Shown here: in pieces, positions 1 to 8,478 of the stretch
How positions within the stretch are numbered: the stretch's first letter is position 1
Layout: every line of letters starts with the position of its first letter
NCBI GenBank assembly: GCA_044507775.1
Contig: JBIQIY010000010.1
Coordinates: forward strand, 62,001 to 126,000
Length of the DNA: 64,000 nt
From: Chryseosolibacter sp044507775
Lineage (GTDB): Bacteria; Bacteroidota; Bacteroidia; Cytophagales; Cyclobacteriaceae
Reading direction: 5' to 3'
Translations under genes and position numbers: made by a program
The notes under the pieces: model-generated
Told to the model about the DNA's origin: nothing
Database searches by the model: none
Seen by the model: only the letters and a program-made list of their open reading frames with translations

Positions 1-696
1 CTTCACTCATCACTCAGATAGCTCAGGTTCTTATATTTGAAGTTCGAACTTCAGAGCCGGAGATCTTGAGTGCAGAGTTATGAGTGTAGAATGCAGAGTG
101 ATGATCGGGTGCTCCTCAAGTTCTGCACTCTGAACTCTTCACTCATCACTCAGATAGCTCAGGCTCTGACATTTGAAGTTCGAACCTCAGAGCTGGAGAT
201 CTTGAGTGCAGAGTTATGAGTGCAGAATGCAGAGTGATGATCGGGTGCTCCTCAAGTTCTGCACTCTGAACTCTTCACNNNNNNNNNNNNNNNNNNNNNN
301 NNNNNNNNNNNNNNNNNNNNNNNNNNNNNNNNNNNNNNNNNNNNNNNNNNNNNNNNNNNNNNNNNNNNNNNNNNNNNNTGAACTCTTCACTCATCACTCA
401 GATAGCTCAGGCTCTGACATTTGAAGTTCGAACTTCAGAGCTGGAGATCTTGAGTGCAGAGTTATGAGTGTAGAATGCAGAGTGATGATCGGGTGCTCCT
501 CAAGTTCTGCACTCTGAACTCTTCACTCATCACTCAGATAGCTCAGGCTCTGACATTTGAAGTTCGAACCTCAGAGCTGGAGATCTTGAGTGCAGAGTTA
601 TGAGTGCAGAATGCAGAGTGATGATCGGGTGCTCTCTCCAGTTCTGAACTCTGAACTCTTCACTCATCACTCAGATAGCTCAAGCTCTGAAATTGG
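1..696. repeat. tandem array of ~136-bp units, two alternating subtypes
   Basis: Units begin with CTTCACTCATCACTCAG at 1, 137, 273, then after the gap at 385, 521 and 658 (the last is partial and ends near 696). The period is exactly 136 bp except the last full unit, which is 137. Each unit carries the palindrome TGAAGTTCGAACTTCA or a one-base variant, and a GAGTGCAGAGTTATGAGTG arm that is roughly complementary to the ACTCTGAACTCTTCACTCAT start of the next unit. Units at 1 and 385 share AACTTCAG and GTGTAGAATG. Units at 137 and 521 share AACCTCAG and GTGCAGAATG, so two subtypes seem to alternate. Short open frames inside are by-products of the repeat. The array stops about 25 bp before the stop codon of the next gene. 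Function unknown. Confidence 0.9.
279..378. other. assembly gap of exactly 100 N
   Basis: Positions 279-378 are all N, exactly 100 bases, the usual placeholder for a gap of unknown length. The repeat phase is broken across it: the next unit starts at 385, whereas 409 would keep the 136-bp period. The true number of repeat units is therefore unknown. Confidence 0.97.
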
Positions 697-720
697 GTTT
701 TTTAGATCTACGCTCAACGT

Positions 721-1077
721 TCAGCTCCTTTTCTCCGCGGTTCTACAACTCGCAACAAAAATTGAAATCAACTCATTGTTCTCCTTCAGTGCCTCCAACA
801 TATCATCTCCATTGCTGAAAAGTTGGGTTCTTTGAATCACTTTCAGACATATAAACGTTTCGCGAAGTTCCTTAAGTACGATGCGCATCTTATGAAGAAA
901 GTCGCGAGTCGACTCACCGGCGCGTGCCTCGCCGTAGTTCAGCGCTGGTGACGTGCCGGATCTAAGCAGTTGCCCAGCCAGGTGGTTCGCCGCTTTGGTA
1001 TTAGGGACGGATTCGGCAATCCGCACGACAAGCGCAGCAAAATTGATAAGCCTATTCTCAAGATTTTCGTGCTTCAT
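721..1077 (-). CDS. four-helix-bundle protein (23S rRNA intervening-sequence protein type)
   Basis: A 118-residue, almost wholly helical protein. The core LAGQLLRSGTSPALNYGEARAG followed by a DFLHKMRIVLKELRETF helix is the signature of the family first seen in the intervening sequences of 23S rRNA and common as stand-alone genes in Bacteroidota. Its biochemical role is unknown; related proteins form oligomers of four-helix bundles. The length is normal for the family and the frame is intact. The gene lies at the edge of the tandem repeat array, with its stop codon about 25 bp from the last partial unit. No partner gene is evident on the same strand. Confidence 0.85.
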   Translation of the reverse strand: MKHENLENRLINFAALVVRIAESVPNTKAANHLAGQLLRSGTSPALNYGEARAGESTRDFLHKMRIVLKELRETFICLKVIQRTQLFSNGDDMLEALKENNELISIFVASCRTAEKRS

Positions 1078-1462
1078 GGGTCAACGGCAGACGGCGGAAT
1101 TTGGTAACTTTTTCGCCACGCGTCAAGTCTGGTTTTCCTTAAATCATAGAAGTCAGTGGATCTGATAAACTTACCAAACTCTTTCAGCGCTGCACTTACG
1201 CGATAAACGGGATAGCTAGCCACACGGCGTTTGTACTTGAATTCCAGGAGCTTCGGTGGTTCCTCGCCCAATTAGTGCAAGAATTCTTAGCTTTGCAATA
1301 TGAGAATGACTGTAATGCTATAATATCTTTCTTCATCGCTACTCTTAGCGTTTAGTACTCTGGATTTCACATTGTATTAGTTTCTCCATTTCCAAACTTT
1401 TCGTATTCATTAATTTGGATTCTATAGCCATTTGTCTGTAGAATGCCCTCAACAGATATAGC

Positions 1463-2242
1463 ATGGCAGATATACTAAAAGATGAAGATATAAGACAATT
1501 TATTCAGGATGGTTACCTACGCGTTGACAATGCTTTCTCGGCAGAAATAGCGGCGGAAGCGCGGCAAATATTATGGAAAGACCTTCCGGTAAATGAATCC
1601 GAGCCCGAAAATTGGACAGAACCTGTGGTCCGTTTAGGTATGTATACCCAGAAACCATTTGTTGATTCCGTAAATAGCCCCGCCTTGTATAGCATATTCG
1701 ACCAATTGATCGGTCCTAATAAGTGGCGGCCGTGTGGAAGCGTAGGGACTTTCCCAATCAGATTCCCATCTGCAAAGCAACCTTCTGATACTGGGTTGCA
1801 TGTAGATGCCAGTTTTCCCGGTACAGATCCATCTAATTACATGCATTGGCGTATTAATATTAAGTCAAAAGGCAGGGCGCTGTTGATGTTGGTTCTATTC
1901 TCAGACGTGTCAAAAGAAGATGCGCCTACTGTACTCTATAAGGGTTCACACATAGATGTAGCCAGAATACTTCGTAGTGAAGGAGAAGACGGGCTCTCAT
2001 TTATTGAATTGGCTGAAAAATTGCGCGCAGTACCTTCTCGTGTTATAGAGTTTGCTACGGGCAAGGCCGGCACAATCTATTTGTGCCATCCGTTTTTGGC
2101 ACATTCAGCCCATGCACATTGTGGTACATATCCTAAATTCATGGCTCAGCCGCCACTATCATTACGTAACGGGCTGAACATTACCGACTCGACAATAGGA
2201 TTCGCTCCGGTTGAAGAAGCAATAAGACTTGCATTAAAGTAA
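1463..2242 (+). CDS. phytanoyl-CoA dioxygenase (PhyH) family protein
   Basis: A 259-residue protein with the PhyH-type Fe(II)/2-oxoglutarate dioxygenase pattern: an N-terminal DGYLRVDNAF segment, the HVD metal triad start (His113, Asp115) and a distal His-rich segment CHPFLAHSAHAH (His214 is one candidate third ligand), followed by KFMAQPPL, where related proteins place the 2-oxoglutarate contact. Members hydroxylate small molecules, lipids or natural products using 2-oxoglutarate and O2; the substrate here cannot be told. It is cytoplasmic with no signal peptide. The ATG at 1463 gives the usual N-terminus. The gene stands alone, followed on the other strand by a small lipoprotein gene. A 7-bp inverted repeat (ATCGATA / TATCGAT, 2244-2277) after the stop is too weak to call a terminator. 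Confidence 0.8.
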   Translation: MADILKDEDIRQFIQDGYLRVDNAFSAEIAAEARQILWKDLPVNESEPENWTEPVVRLGMYTQKPFVDSVNSPALYSIFDQLIGPNKWRPCGSVGTFPIRFPSAKQPSDTGLHVDASFPGTDPSNYMHWRINIKSKGRALLMLVLFSDVSKEDAPTVLYKGSHIDVARILRSEGEDGLSFIELAEKLRAVPSRVIEFATGKAGTIYLCHPFLAHSAHAHCGTYPKFMAQPPLSLRNGLNITDSTIGFAPVEEAIRLALK

Positions 2243-2337
2243 CATCGATAAAAATTATATTCTTCATTAATATCGATAGATTTTAACTGCAAAATTCCCA
2301 TCGATCCGTATCTTCCAATTCTTATCTATGCATCCAC

Positions 2338-2787
2338 TTACACAATTACCTGTGTATTCAACATGACCCGAATTTTACTTCCTTTCGATAAATCCAAAGA
2401 GTTTAGCTCTAGCTTAGTTTTTACAGCCTCAAATTTCTGGACTAGATCAGCCCCGACTATTTCACGATTATATTGAATGAGATACTGTTCTTTCAAAATA
2501 ACGATCTTAAAAGAATGAGCATAACTTGGCCCATTATCAAAAAGTTCAATCTTCACTGTATCAGCCATGGAAAACGGGATTGATGTCCCCATCTTTATGA
2601 CATTTGCTGTGTCACCGTCTATGACTAGTTCAGCAGTGATACGTTCCTCATTCAGTAAGTATAGGGGCTTAAACGACTTGCCTTCGTTCCGGATGAAATA
2701 AGATCGTTTTGCATTGACAACAATCGGCTTCCAGCAATCGCGTTCATTGCAAGTGATTAATAGTATGGCTATTAACACCCTCAACAT
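2338..2787 (-). CDS. small secreted or lipoprotein of unknown function
   Basis: A 149-residue protein whose N-terminus MLRVLIAILLITCNERDC looks like a short lipoprotein signal (LLITC as a possible lipobox), so it is probably tethered in the cell envelope. The rest is predicted to be mainly beta strands (for example FIRNEGKSFKPLYLLNEERI), with no motif I recognise. The body has normal protein composition, which favours a real gene. It converges with the upstream dioxygenase gene, 95 bp away, and has no obvious operon partner. Family and role are unknown. Confidence 0.6.
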   Translation of the reverse strand: MLRVLIAILLITCNERDCWKPIVVNAKRSYFIRNEGKSFKPLYLLNEERITAELVIDGDTANVIKMGTSIPFSMADTVKIELFDNGPSYAHSFKIVILKEQYLIQYNREIVGADLVQKFEAVKTKLELNSLDLSKGSKIRVMLNTQVIV

Positions 2788-3033
2788 ACTACAAGAAGAT
2801 TATAGATTCCGCCTTAACCCAGAGTCGCCAGCCCTCATATTGCCAAAACCAAGTGTTATGCCCAGTTTTCAGGAAATCAGAATGGAAGAACTTTAAATGC
2901 ATTTAATTTCTTCTTTAGCGCTTGGAGATCTGATTTGATAAATCTATTTCAATGGTAAAAATTGATATTTCAAGGAACATGACTTTAACTCGCGGGCCAA
3001 CCATGAACACGAAATCAGAACAAATCGCCGCCG

Positions 3034-5763
3034 CTACTCACCCTTCAACACATCTACCGGATTGGTGTTAGCGGCCGAAAATGATTGGAATCCAACTGTG
3101 AAGAGGGCGATTGACATGGCACTCATTCCGGCAGCAATGAAGACCCAACTATCAATAGGAGTCCTGTAAGCAAAGTTGCTGAGCCAGTAGTCTGTCATGA
3201 AATAAGCTATTGGAGTGGCGATGCAGATGCTGATTGCGACCAGCTTGGTGAATTCAGAAGAGAACAGAATGACCAGCTGACGCGTCGTGGCTCCATGAAG
3301 CCTTCTGATGCCCAGCTCTTTCTTTCGCTGGTCAGCGGAGAATGCCGCCAGTCCGTACAATCCCAGACAGGCAATGACAATCGCCAGTATAGTAAACAAA
3401 TTCAGGATAGTACCCATCTTCATTTCTTCATGAAAAGTTTTGTCGAACTCTTCATCCATGAAGCTATACTGGTATGGGACGGAAGGGTCGATCTTAGCAA
3501 CCTCAGCCTTGACCTCGCCTATAATATGCTGAAGATCATCTCCGTTTTGCACCGCAGCAGGGTTGAGCCGCATGGATAAATAAGCGGGGAAGCCTGCCCC
3601 GTAACTCCAGTGCTTGTCATTGTCATTATGCATAATAAGCAAGGGGCCAACCCTTTGCTTGACACCGTTGAAATTAAAGTCTTTGACGACTCCGATGATC
3701 TGAAGTTGCTCTTCTGACCCGAACGACTGAACAACGAACTTTCCCAGGGGCGAGTTATCCCTCCATGTATCTTTCGATCCGTAGCCCAGCACCTTTGCGG
3801 CTTCTTCGTTGATGATGATATTATATTTGTCTGCAGCATTCGCGGGGTCAAAGTTTCGGCCGGTGATGAATTCTGCCTGCAGTAACGGAAGGTAATTCTC
3901 ATCACAGCGCATGTAGTAGATATCGACAACGGGTTGACCAGGCCCTTCAGCGCGGTAGCGGTCGCTCGTCCAGACGTTGGGCGGAATGAAACCTGATTTT
4001 GCTACTGCAGTAAATGCGGGATTGTTTTGAAGTCTTGCTTTCAAAGCGTCTGCTCCTTCGCCCAGCTGATGCATGTTGTAAACCTGAAGCACATGGTCTT
4101 TCGTGATACCAACGTCTACCGCGCCCGTGTAGGCCAACTGTTTCTGAACGAAAAATGCGCAAATGATAAGAGCAATTGAGACGGTGAACTGAAAGACCAC
4201 CAGACCATTCCGAATGTCAGTGCCTTTGAATCCAGCTCTTAATTTTCCCTTCAGTGTTTCCACAGGCATGAACGCAGACAAATAGAGCGCAGGATAGCTG
4301 CCGGCAGCAAGCCCAACGGTAAGTATAAAAGCTGCGATAATTCCTAAAAAGTATGGGTTCGTAAGATGTGGCAAGAGCGTTAAATGTTTTTCGGCCACGG
4401 TGTTAAAGCTATTCAGCGAAAGCTGTACGAGGAGAAGGGCCGCCACGGTAGCCACCGTCACAAACAAAACTGATTCGACGATAAATTGCCGGACGAGGGC
4501 ATTTTTTCCTGAGCCCAGCACCTTTCTCACCCCTACCTCTTTGGCCCTGTTGCTCGAGCGCGCAGTCGAAAGGTTCATGAAATTAATGGACGACAGCACG
4601 AGGACGAGTATTCCAACTGCCCCAAAGATCATTACAAATGCCGGATTGCCCGATGGACCAAACTGGTTGAAACCAGGCGACTTCGCAAGGTAGATGTCTC
4701 GCAAAGGCTGGAGATAGAGCGTCCAGGGTTTGCCCTTTGTGAATTGCTCGAATGTTTGATTGAAAACTCTCTGCGTAGTCTGTTCCGCCCACTTGGGAGG
4801 AAGGGCCTGAAGTTTTTTTGTCAACGCTGCCACGTCCGTCCCTTCCTTTACCATACCATAGGTGCCGAAAATTGTCATGATCCATGTCCCGCGGGCATCG
4901 TTGAATTCTGTCACTGAAGAGAGTGAACCCAACATATCGAACTGCAGATGCGATTGGATAGGAACGTCTGCGAGCACGCCCGTAACGTTGAAAAGTGTGC
5001 GCGTGCCAGTTGGGGATCTCGCTTCAATCAATTCGCCCATGGGATCAGTGTCTCCAAAGTAGCGTTTGGCCGTTGAAGCGGTAATCACCATACTGTTGGG
5101 CTCCTTCAATGCGGTAATTGGATCTCCCTTCAGGAAAGGGAATGAAAACACTTTGAAGAAATTATCTTCCGCCACATAGTATTTCGACTCGTTGAAGTGG
5201 GTGGCTTTATCATCAAGGGTCACCTGCATCAACTGTTCTCCGACGTACATAATTCTTGTCACTTCTTCGAAGTCCGGTATATCGGTCCGTATCGCCTCGG
5301 TGACACCCGGACCTACTGTTGCCATCTGTTCGTTCCAGTCGCGCCAGATCATCGATTGATTAATACGGTAGATCCGGTCGCCGTTGGCATGAAAAGTATC
5401 GTAGGAAGTTTCTTCGTAAACATACAATCCGATCGCCAGACAGGTCGCGATGCCCAGCGTGAGGCCGAGCAAATTGAGAGTCGTGAATTGCTTGTGGCGC
5501 AGTGCACTGCGCCACGAGATTTTGATCATGTTGCCGATAAACATAGTGTGTTTTTGCCTTTTCACTGTTGACGGAAAGCCGAAGATGAGGTGGATCGCAT
5601 CGAAACAATACATCCCCTCCGCTATGAATTTCCCTTTTGCTGCCCGGCGATCTTCATACATTTCATCGAGGTCCCCCAGGAATTCCTCAATATACGCGCG
5701 TCCGACCCATCGCTGAATAAGGGTGCCGGCCAATCTGCGCAAGGACGATTTTTGATTCATCAT
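3034..5763 (-). CDS. orphan ABC transporter permease, FtsX/MacB type with N-terminal permease prefix domain
   Basis: A roughly 909-residue membrane protein. Residues about 5-75 (RLAGTLIQRWVGRAYIEEF and on) form a permease prefix domain. Then come a first transmembrane helix (LNLLGLTLGIATCLAIGLYV), a large MacB-like periplasmic domain, three helices with the FtsX motif INFMNLSTARSSNRAKEVGVRKVLG, a second prefix/periplasmic half, and a second FtsX triplet (LGIRRLHGATTRQL). No ATPase gene lies nearby, so the ATP-hydrolysing partner, if any, is elsewhere. The start at 5763 is preferred over an in-frame ATG at 5796 because its ATGA overlaps the stop of the upstream PadR gene, indicating translational coupling. 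The substrate is unknown; related proteins move lipids, peptides or drugs, or act as mechanotransmitters. Confidence 0.88.
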   Translation of the reverse strand: MMNQKSSLRRLAGTLIQRWVGRAYIEEFLGDLDEMYEDRRAAKGKFIAEGMYCFDAIHLIFGFPSTVKRQKHTMFIGNMIKISWRSALRHKQFTTLNLLGLTLGIATCLAIGLYVYEETSYDTFHANGDRIYRINQSMIWRDWNEQMATVGPGVTEAIRTDIPDFEEVTRIMYVGEQLMQVTLDDKATHFNESKYYVAEDNFFKVFSFPFLKGDPITALKEPNSMVITASTAKRYFGDTDPMGELIEARSPTGTRTLFNVTGVLADVPIQSHLQFDMLGSLSSVTEFNDARGTWIMTIFGTYGMVKEGTDVAALTKKLQALPPKWAEQTTQRVFNQTFEQFTKGKPWTLYLQPLRDIYLAKSPGFNQFGPSGNPAFVMIFGAVGILVLVLSSINFMNLSTARSSNRAKEVGVRKVLGSGKNALVRQFIVESVLFVTVATVAALLLVQLSLNSFNTVAEKHLTLLPHLTNPYFLGIIAAFILTVGLAAGSYPALYLSAFMPVETLKGKLRAGFKGTDIRNGLVVFQFTVSIALIICAFFVQKQLAYTGAVDVGITKDHVLQVYNMHQLGEGADALKARLQNNPAFTAVAKSGFIPPNVWTSDRYRAEGPGQPVVDIYYMRCDENYLPLLQAEFITGRNFDPANAADKYNIIINEEAAKVLGYGSKDTWRDNSPLGKFVVQSFGSEEQLQIIGVVKDFNFNGVKQRVGPLLIMHNDNDKHWSYGAGFPAYLSMRLNPAAVQNGDDLQHIIGEVKAEVAKIDPSVPYQYSFMDEEFDKTFHEEMKMGTILNLFTILAIVIACLGLYGLAAFSADQRKKELGIRRLHGATTRQLVILFSSEFTKLVAISICIATPIAYFMTDYWLSNFAYRTPIDSWVFIAAGMSAMSIALFTVGFQSFSAANTNPVDVLKGE

Positions 5764-6086
5764 GACCCAGGTCTGAGTTGCGGAATCAAACCCCACATTT
5801 TTTGCCGTATTTCCTGCGAAGCTCTGAGTTGCTCCATTCCTTTTTTGGTGATCCGGAAGAGTCGCTTCCTTCGATCTCCTCTTTTCTCTGAGCTGCCACC
5901 TAACTTAGACTCGAGGAGGCCTTTGTCCTGGAGACGGTACAGGGTAATGTGCACTGCACCTAGTAATATTGAACGGTCAGTATGGCGCTCTACTTCCTTT
6001 TTCACTGAAACTCCGTAACCATCGCCATCCAAAATGCAGACCGCGAGCAATATTAATTCCTCCAATTCTCCAATGACCCTACTCAT
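5760..6086 (-). CDS. PadR-family transcriptional regulator
   Basis: A 108-residue winged-helix protein: GELEELILLAVCILDGDGYGVSV, then a recognition helix (LLGAVHITLYRLQDKGLLES) and the wing with FRITKKGMEQL. PadR proteins usually repress a neighbouring membrane or efflux gene and release DNA on ligand binding. The start at 6086 (MSRVIGELEE) fits the family; an in-frame ATG 15 codons upstream would add an atypical tail. Its stop overlaps the permease start (ATGA), so the two form a regulator-permease cassette. The same arrangement recurs at 22267-25333. The effector is unknown. Confidence 0.88.
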   Translation of the reverse strand: MSRVIGELEELILLAVCILDGDGYGVSVKKEVERHTDRSILLGAVHITLYRLQDKGLLESKLGGSSEKRGDRRKRLFRITKKGMEQLRASQEIRQKMWGLIPQLRPGS

Positions 6087-6345
6087 TTGTGCATCATTTT
6101 GAGCTGAATATACAAAATTGTAACTAATCAATCAACGGATGGCGGTAACATAGGTTGCTGATAATCCATTTTTTCTCAATGGACCGATGGCCGCGCACGC
6201 TCCTGAGTCGTCAAACGTCAATTGTGAGTGGTGCGTCTAGCCGATGGAATGTAAGCGCCGGGATTGGATACTCGCTCGCGAGCAGTACCTTAGCAGCTAG
6301 CAGCATATTGACAAACAAACGCCTGGTTCAACTACTTTGGTGCTA

Positions 6346-7188
6346 ATGAAATGGATCACTCGCGACCGCCCGAAAATTGACCGGATCGCCTCCCCCTGGT
6401 TGATCAAGAGATTTGTGGATAAGGAGGCAGAATTTATCTACGTACCGTCCGAGAAGGTTTTAGAACTTTCGAAGGAATACGACGCGATTCCCTTTGACAT
6501 CTCCAACGTGGAGTATACGCACTACGGTGATCAATGTACGTTTGACTACATCATCAAGAAACACAACATAAAAGATTCCGCTATCGATGCGCTGGCTGTA
6601 ATTGTGAGGGGTGCAGACACAGATCGGCACGATATCGCAAGCCAGGCTTCGGGGCTATGGGCAATATCGGCAGGCATCGCTCACAACATTAAGGATGATC
6701 ATGAGTTGCTTGCGCAGGGAATGATCATCTATGATGGCCTGTACACGTGGGCAAAACTCCTGCAAAACGAGAAGCACACTCAAAATCCCTTCGAAAGGAC
6801 ATTATTGGTTGTATACAACAAGTTTCTAAGTGAAAAGAAGAAAGGTAAGGAAGTACCTGAATGGGCGAAGGAATTGAAGGAGATCATCCAGGACCAGATT
6901 GACACAAACCTGACTTTAAGTTTAAAAGAAATATCCCAAAGTCTGAATGTCCACCCCTCCTACCTATCGCGTGAATTCTCCAAATACTTTGATAATCTTT
7001 CTTTCGGCGATTACATTCGGAAACTGCGGATCGAAAAATCGATCGAATTGCTGAAGAACCCCAATTATTCATTAGCTGAGATCGCCTATCTCACCGGGTT
7101 TTCGGACCAGAGCCACTTCAACCGGATTTTCAAGAATCACACGGGCAAAAACCCCTCGATTTATCGAAAAGATCTCCGTAACCAGTAA
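6346..7188 (+). CDS. ChrB chromate-resistance domain fused to an AraC-type DNA-binding domain
   Basis: A 280-residue protein in two parts. Residues about 1-145 carry the ChrB C-terminal (chromate resistance) domain: WITRDRPKIDRIASPWLIKR, FDISNVEYTHYGDQCTFDYI, IVRGADTD and YDGLYTWAK. Residues about 180-280 are an AraC double helix-turn-helix (LSLKEISQSLNVHPSYLSRE; SLAEIAYLTGFSDQSHFNR). The likely role is a cytoplasmic transcription factor sensing chromate or a related stress and controlling the chrA operon behind it; this is inferred from the fusion and the neighbours. The ATG at 6346 is chosen over an upstream in-frame TTG. A TTG plus TACTTTG pair at 6308-6339 could be a promoter, but it would leave almost no leader. 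Confidence 0.85.
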   Translation: MKWITRDRPKIDRIASPWLIKRFVDKEAEFIYVPSEKVLELSKEYDAIPFDISNVEYTHYGDQCTFDYIIKKHNIKDSAIDALAVIVRGADTDRHDIASQASGLWAISAGIAHNIKDDHELLAQGMIIYDGLYTWAKLLQNEKHTQNPFERTLLVVYNKFLSEKKKGKEVPEWAKELKEIIQDQIDTNLTLSLKEISQSLNVHPSYLSREFSKYFDNLSFGDYIRKLRIEKSIELLKNPNYSLAEIAYLTGFSDQSHFNRIFKNHTGKNPSIYRKDLRNQ

Positions 7189-7235
7189 AAACTATACAAA
7201 TCAGTCATTTCTGTTCTATACCCTGCCGTGCCGGG

Positions 7236-8474
7236 TTGCTAGAATTGCGTAAAGATTTATGGCAAAATCATTACGTATTGGTGAGGACGCAAGATATACA
7301 AGATGACCGGGATAAGATTGCAGTAGAAAATACGCAAAAGTATTCACTGAAGGAGCTTATGCTTTATTTTCTGATGCTGGGTACGTGGGGCTTCGGTGGT
7401 CCGGTAGCGCTCGTTGGATACATGCATCGCGATCTCGTCGATAACAGGAAATGGATCACAGATGAAGATTATAAAGAAGGTCTCGCGCTGGCTCAGCTCG
7501 CGCCGGGTCCACTGGCTGCACAACTAGCGATTTATATTGGCTTTGTGCATTATCGTATCATCGGTGCTACACTCGTTGGGCTCGCATTCGTTCTTCCTTC
7601 TTTTGCAATGGTTTTGGGAATCGGTTATGCGTACATTTCTTATGGCGGACTCCCATGGATGCAGGCTGTCTTCTACGGAGTGGGTGCCGCTGTCATCGGC
7701 ATTATCGCTGTTGGAAGTTATAAGCTCACAACTAAAAGCATTGGCAAAGACAAGTTGATGTGGGCAATCTTTATCGTACTTGCAGTAACAACATTCATCA
7801 CAGAACAGGAAATATTGTGGCTCATACTTCTTGGTGGTTTTGCTGTGTGGTTTGCAAAGGCACCTCCGAAATGGATAGGCTCCTCAGCGAATGGTATGCT
7901 TCCTGTCATTCTGCTGCAACTTCAACCTGTAGCCAGTGAGTCGAAACTTGTGGATATCGCGTGGTTCTTTACAAAAGCTGGCGCTTTTGTCTTTGGGAGC
8001 GGGCTCGCCATCGTGCCCTTTCTTTACGGAGGCGTCGTCAATGAACACCAGTGGTTAAACGAGCAACAGTTCGTGGATGCAGTTGCCGTGGCCATGATCA
8101 CTCCAGGCCCGGTCGTCATCACCGTTGGATTTATCGGTTATCTGGTCGCAGGCGTACCGGGCGCCGTGGTTGCTGCGCTGGCAACATTCATTCCTTGCTA
8201 TGTTTTTACCGTCGTTCCAGCACCCTATTTTAGAAAGTATGGAAAGCATCCAGCTATCAAAGCGTTCGTTGACGGTGTTACGGCCGCTGCTATCGGGGCT
8301 ATTGCAGGTGCGGTTCTCGTGATAGGAAGAAGAACACTAACCGATATTCCGACCATCCTTATTGCGGTCACAACTGCGGCGATTTTGTTCAGGTTTAAGA
8401 AATTGCAGGAACCGTTCATCATTGCCATAGCGGCATTGTTTGGAATTACGCTTAAATTACTCTTGCAAATCTGA
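7236..8474 (+). CDS. chrA: chromate transporter ChrA
   Basis: A roughly 410-residue inner-membrane protein of the CHR family with two homologous halves. The first half shows LGTWGFGGPVALVGYMHRDL and LALAQLAPGPLAAQLAIYIG. The second shows TKAGAFVFGSGLAIVPFLYGG and FVDAVAVAMITPGPVVITVGFIG. This is the long, two-domain form of the family, which exports chromate by a proton-driven mechanism. The start is uncertain: the open frame begins at a TTG (7236), with no ATG before the first helix; the conserved part begins around SLKELMLYFLMLG. It lies 47 bp after the ChrB-AraC gene and 4 bp before the DUF1259 lipoprotein gene, so the three are probably one operon. Confidence 0.92.
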   Translation: MLELRKDLWQNHYVLVRTQDIQDDRDKIAVENTQKYSLKELMLYFLMLGTWGFGGPVALVGYMHRDLVDNRKWITDEDYKEGLALAQLAPGPLAAQLAIYIGFVHYRIIGATLVGLAFVLPSFAMVLGIGYAYISYGGLPWMQAVFYGVGAAVIGIIAVGSYKLTTKSIGKDKLMWAIFIVLAVTTFITEQEILWLILLGGFAVWFAKAPPKWIGSSANGMLPVILLQLQPVASESKLVDIAWFFTKAGAFVFGSGLAIVPFLYGGVVNEHQWLNEQQFVDAVAVAMITPGPVVITVGFIGYLVAGVPGAVVAALATFIPCYVFTVVPAPYFRKYGKHPAIKAFVDGVTAAAIGAIAGAVLVIGRRTLTDIPTILIAVTTAAILFRFKKLQEPFIIAIAALFGITLKLLLQI

Positions 8475-8478
8475 TCTT

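Noticed and set aside
1..696. CRISPR array
   Set aside because: Units are long, contiguous and without variable spacers; no cas genes nearby.
206..835. Short plus-strand frames in the repeat array that give near-identical peptides (MQSYECRMQSDDRVL...)
   Set aside because: They follow the 136-bp repeat and one runs through the N gap; composition is not protein-like.
1074..1271. 65-codon minus-strand frame overlapping the start of the four-helix-bundle gene by ATGA
   Set aside because: No recognisable motif or signal; the overlap alone is not enough. The segment FYDLRKTRLDAWRKSYQ recalls an IVP N-terminus only faintly, so a relic is possible but not supported.
2244..2277. Terminator after the dioxygenase gene (ATCGATA/TATCGAT)
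   Set aside because: Only 7 bp with a 20-base loop and no T-run.
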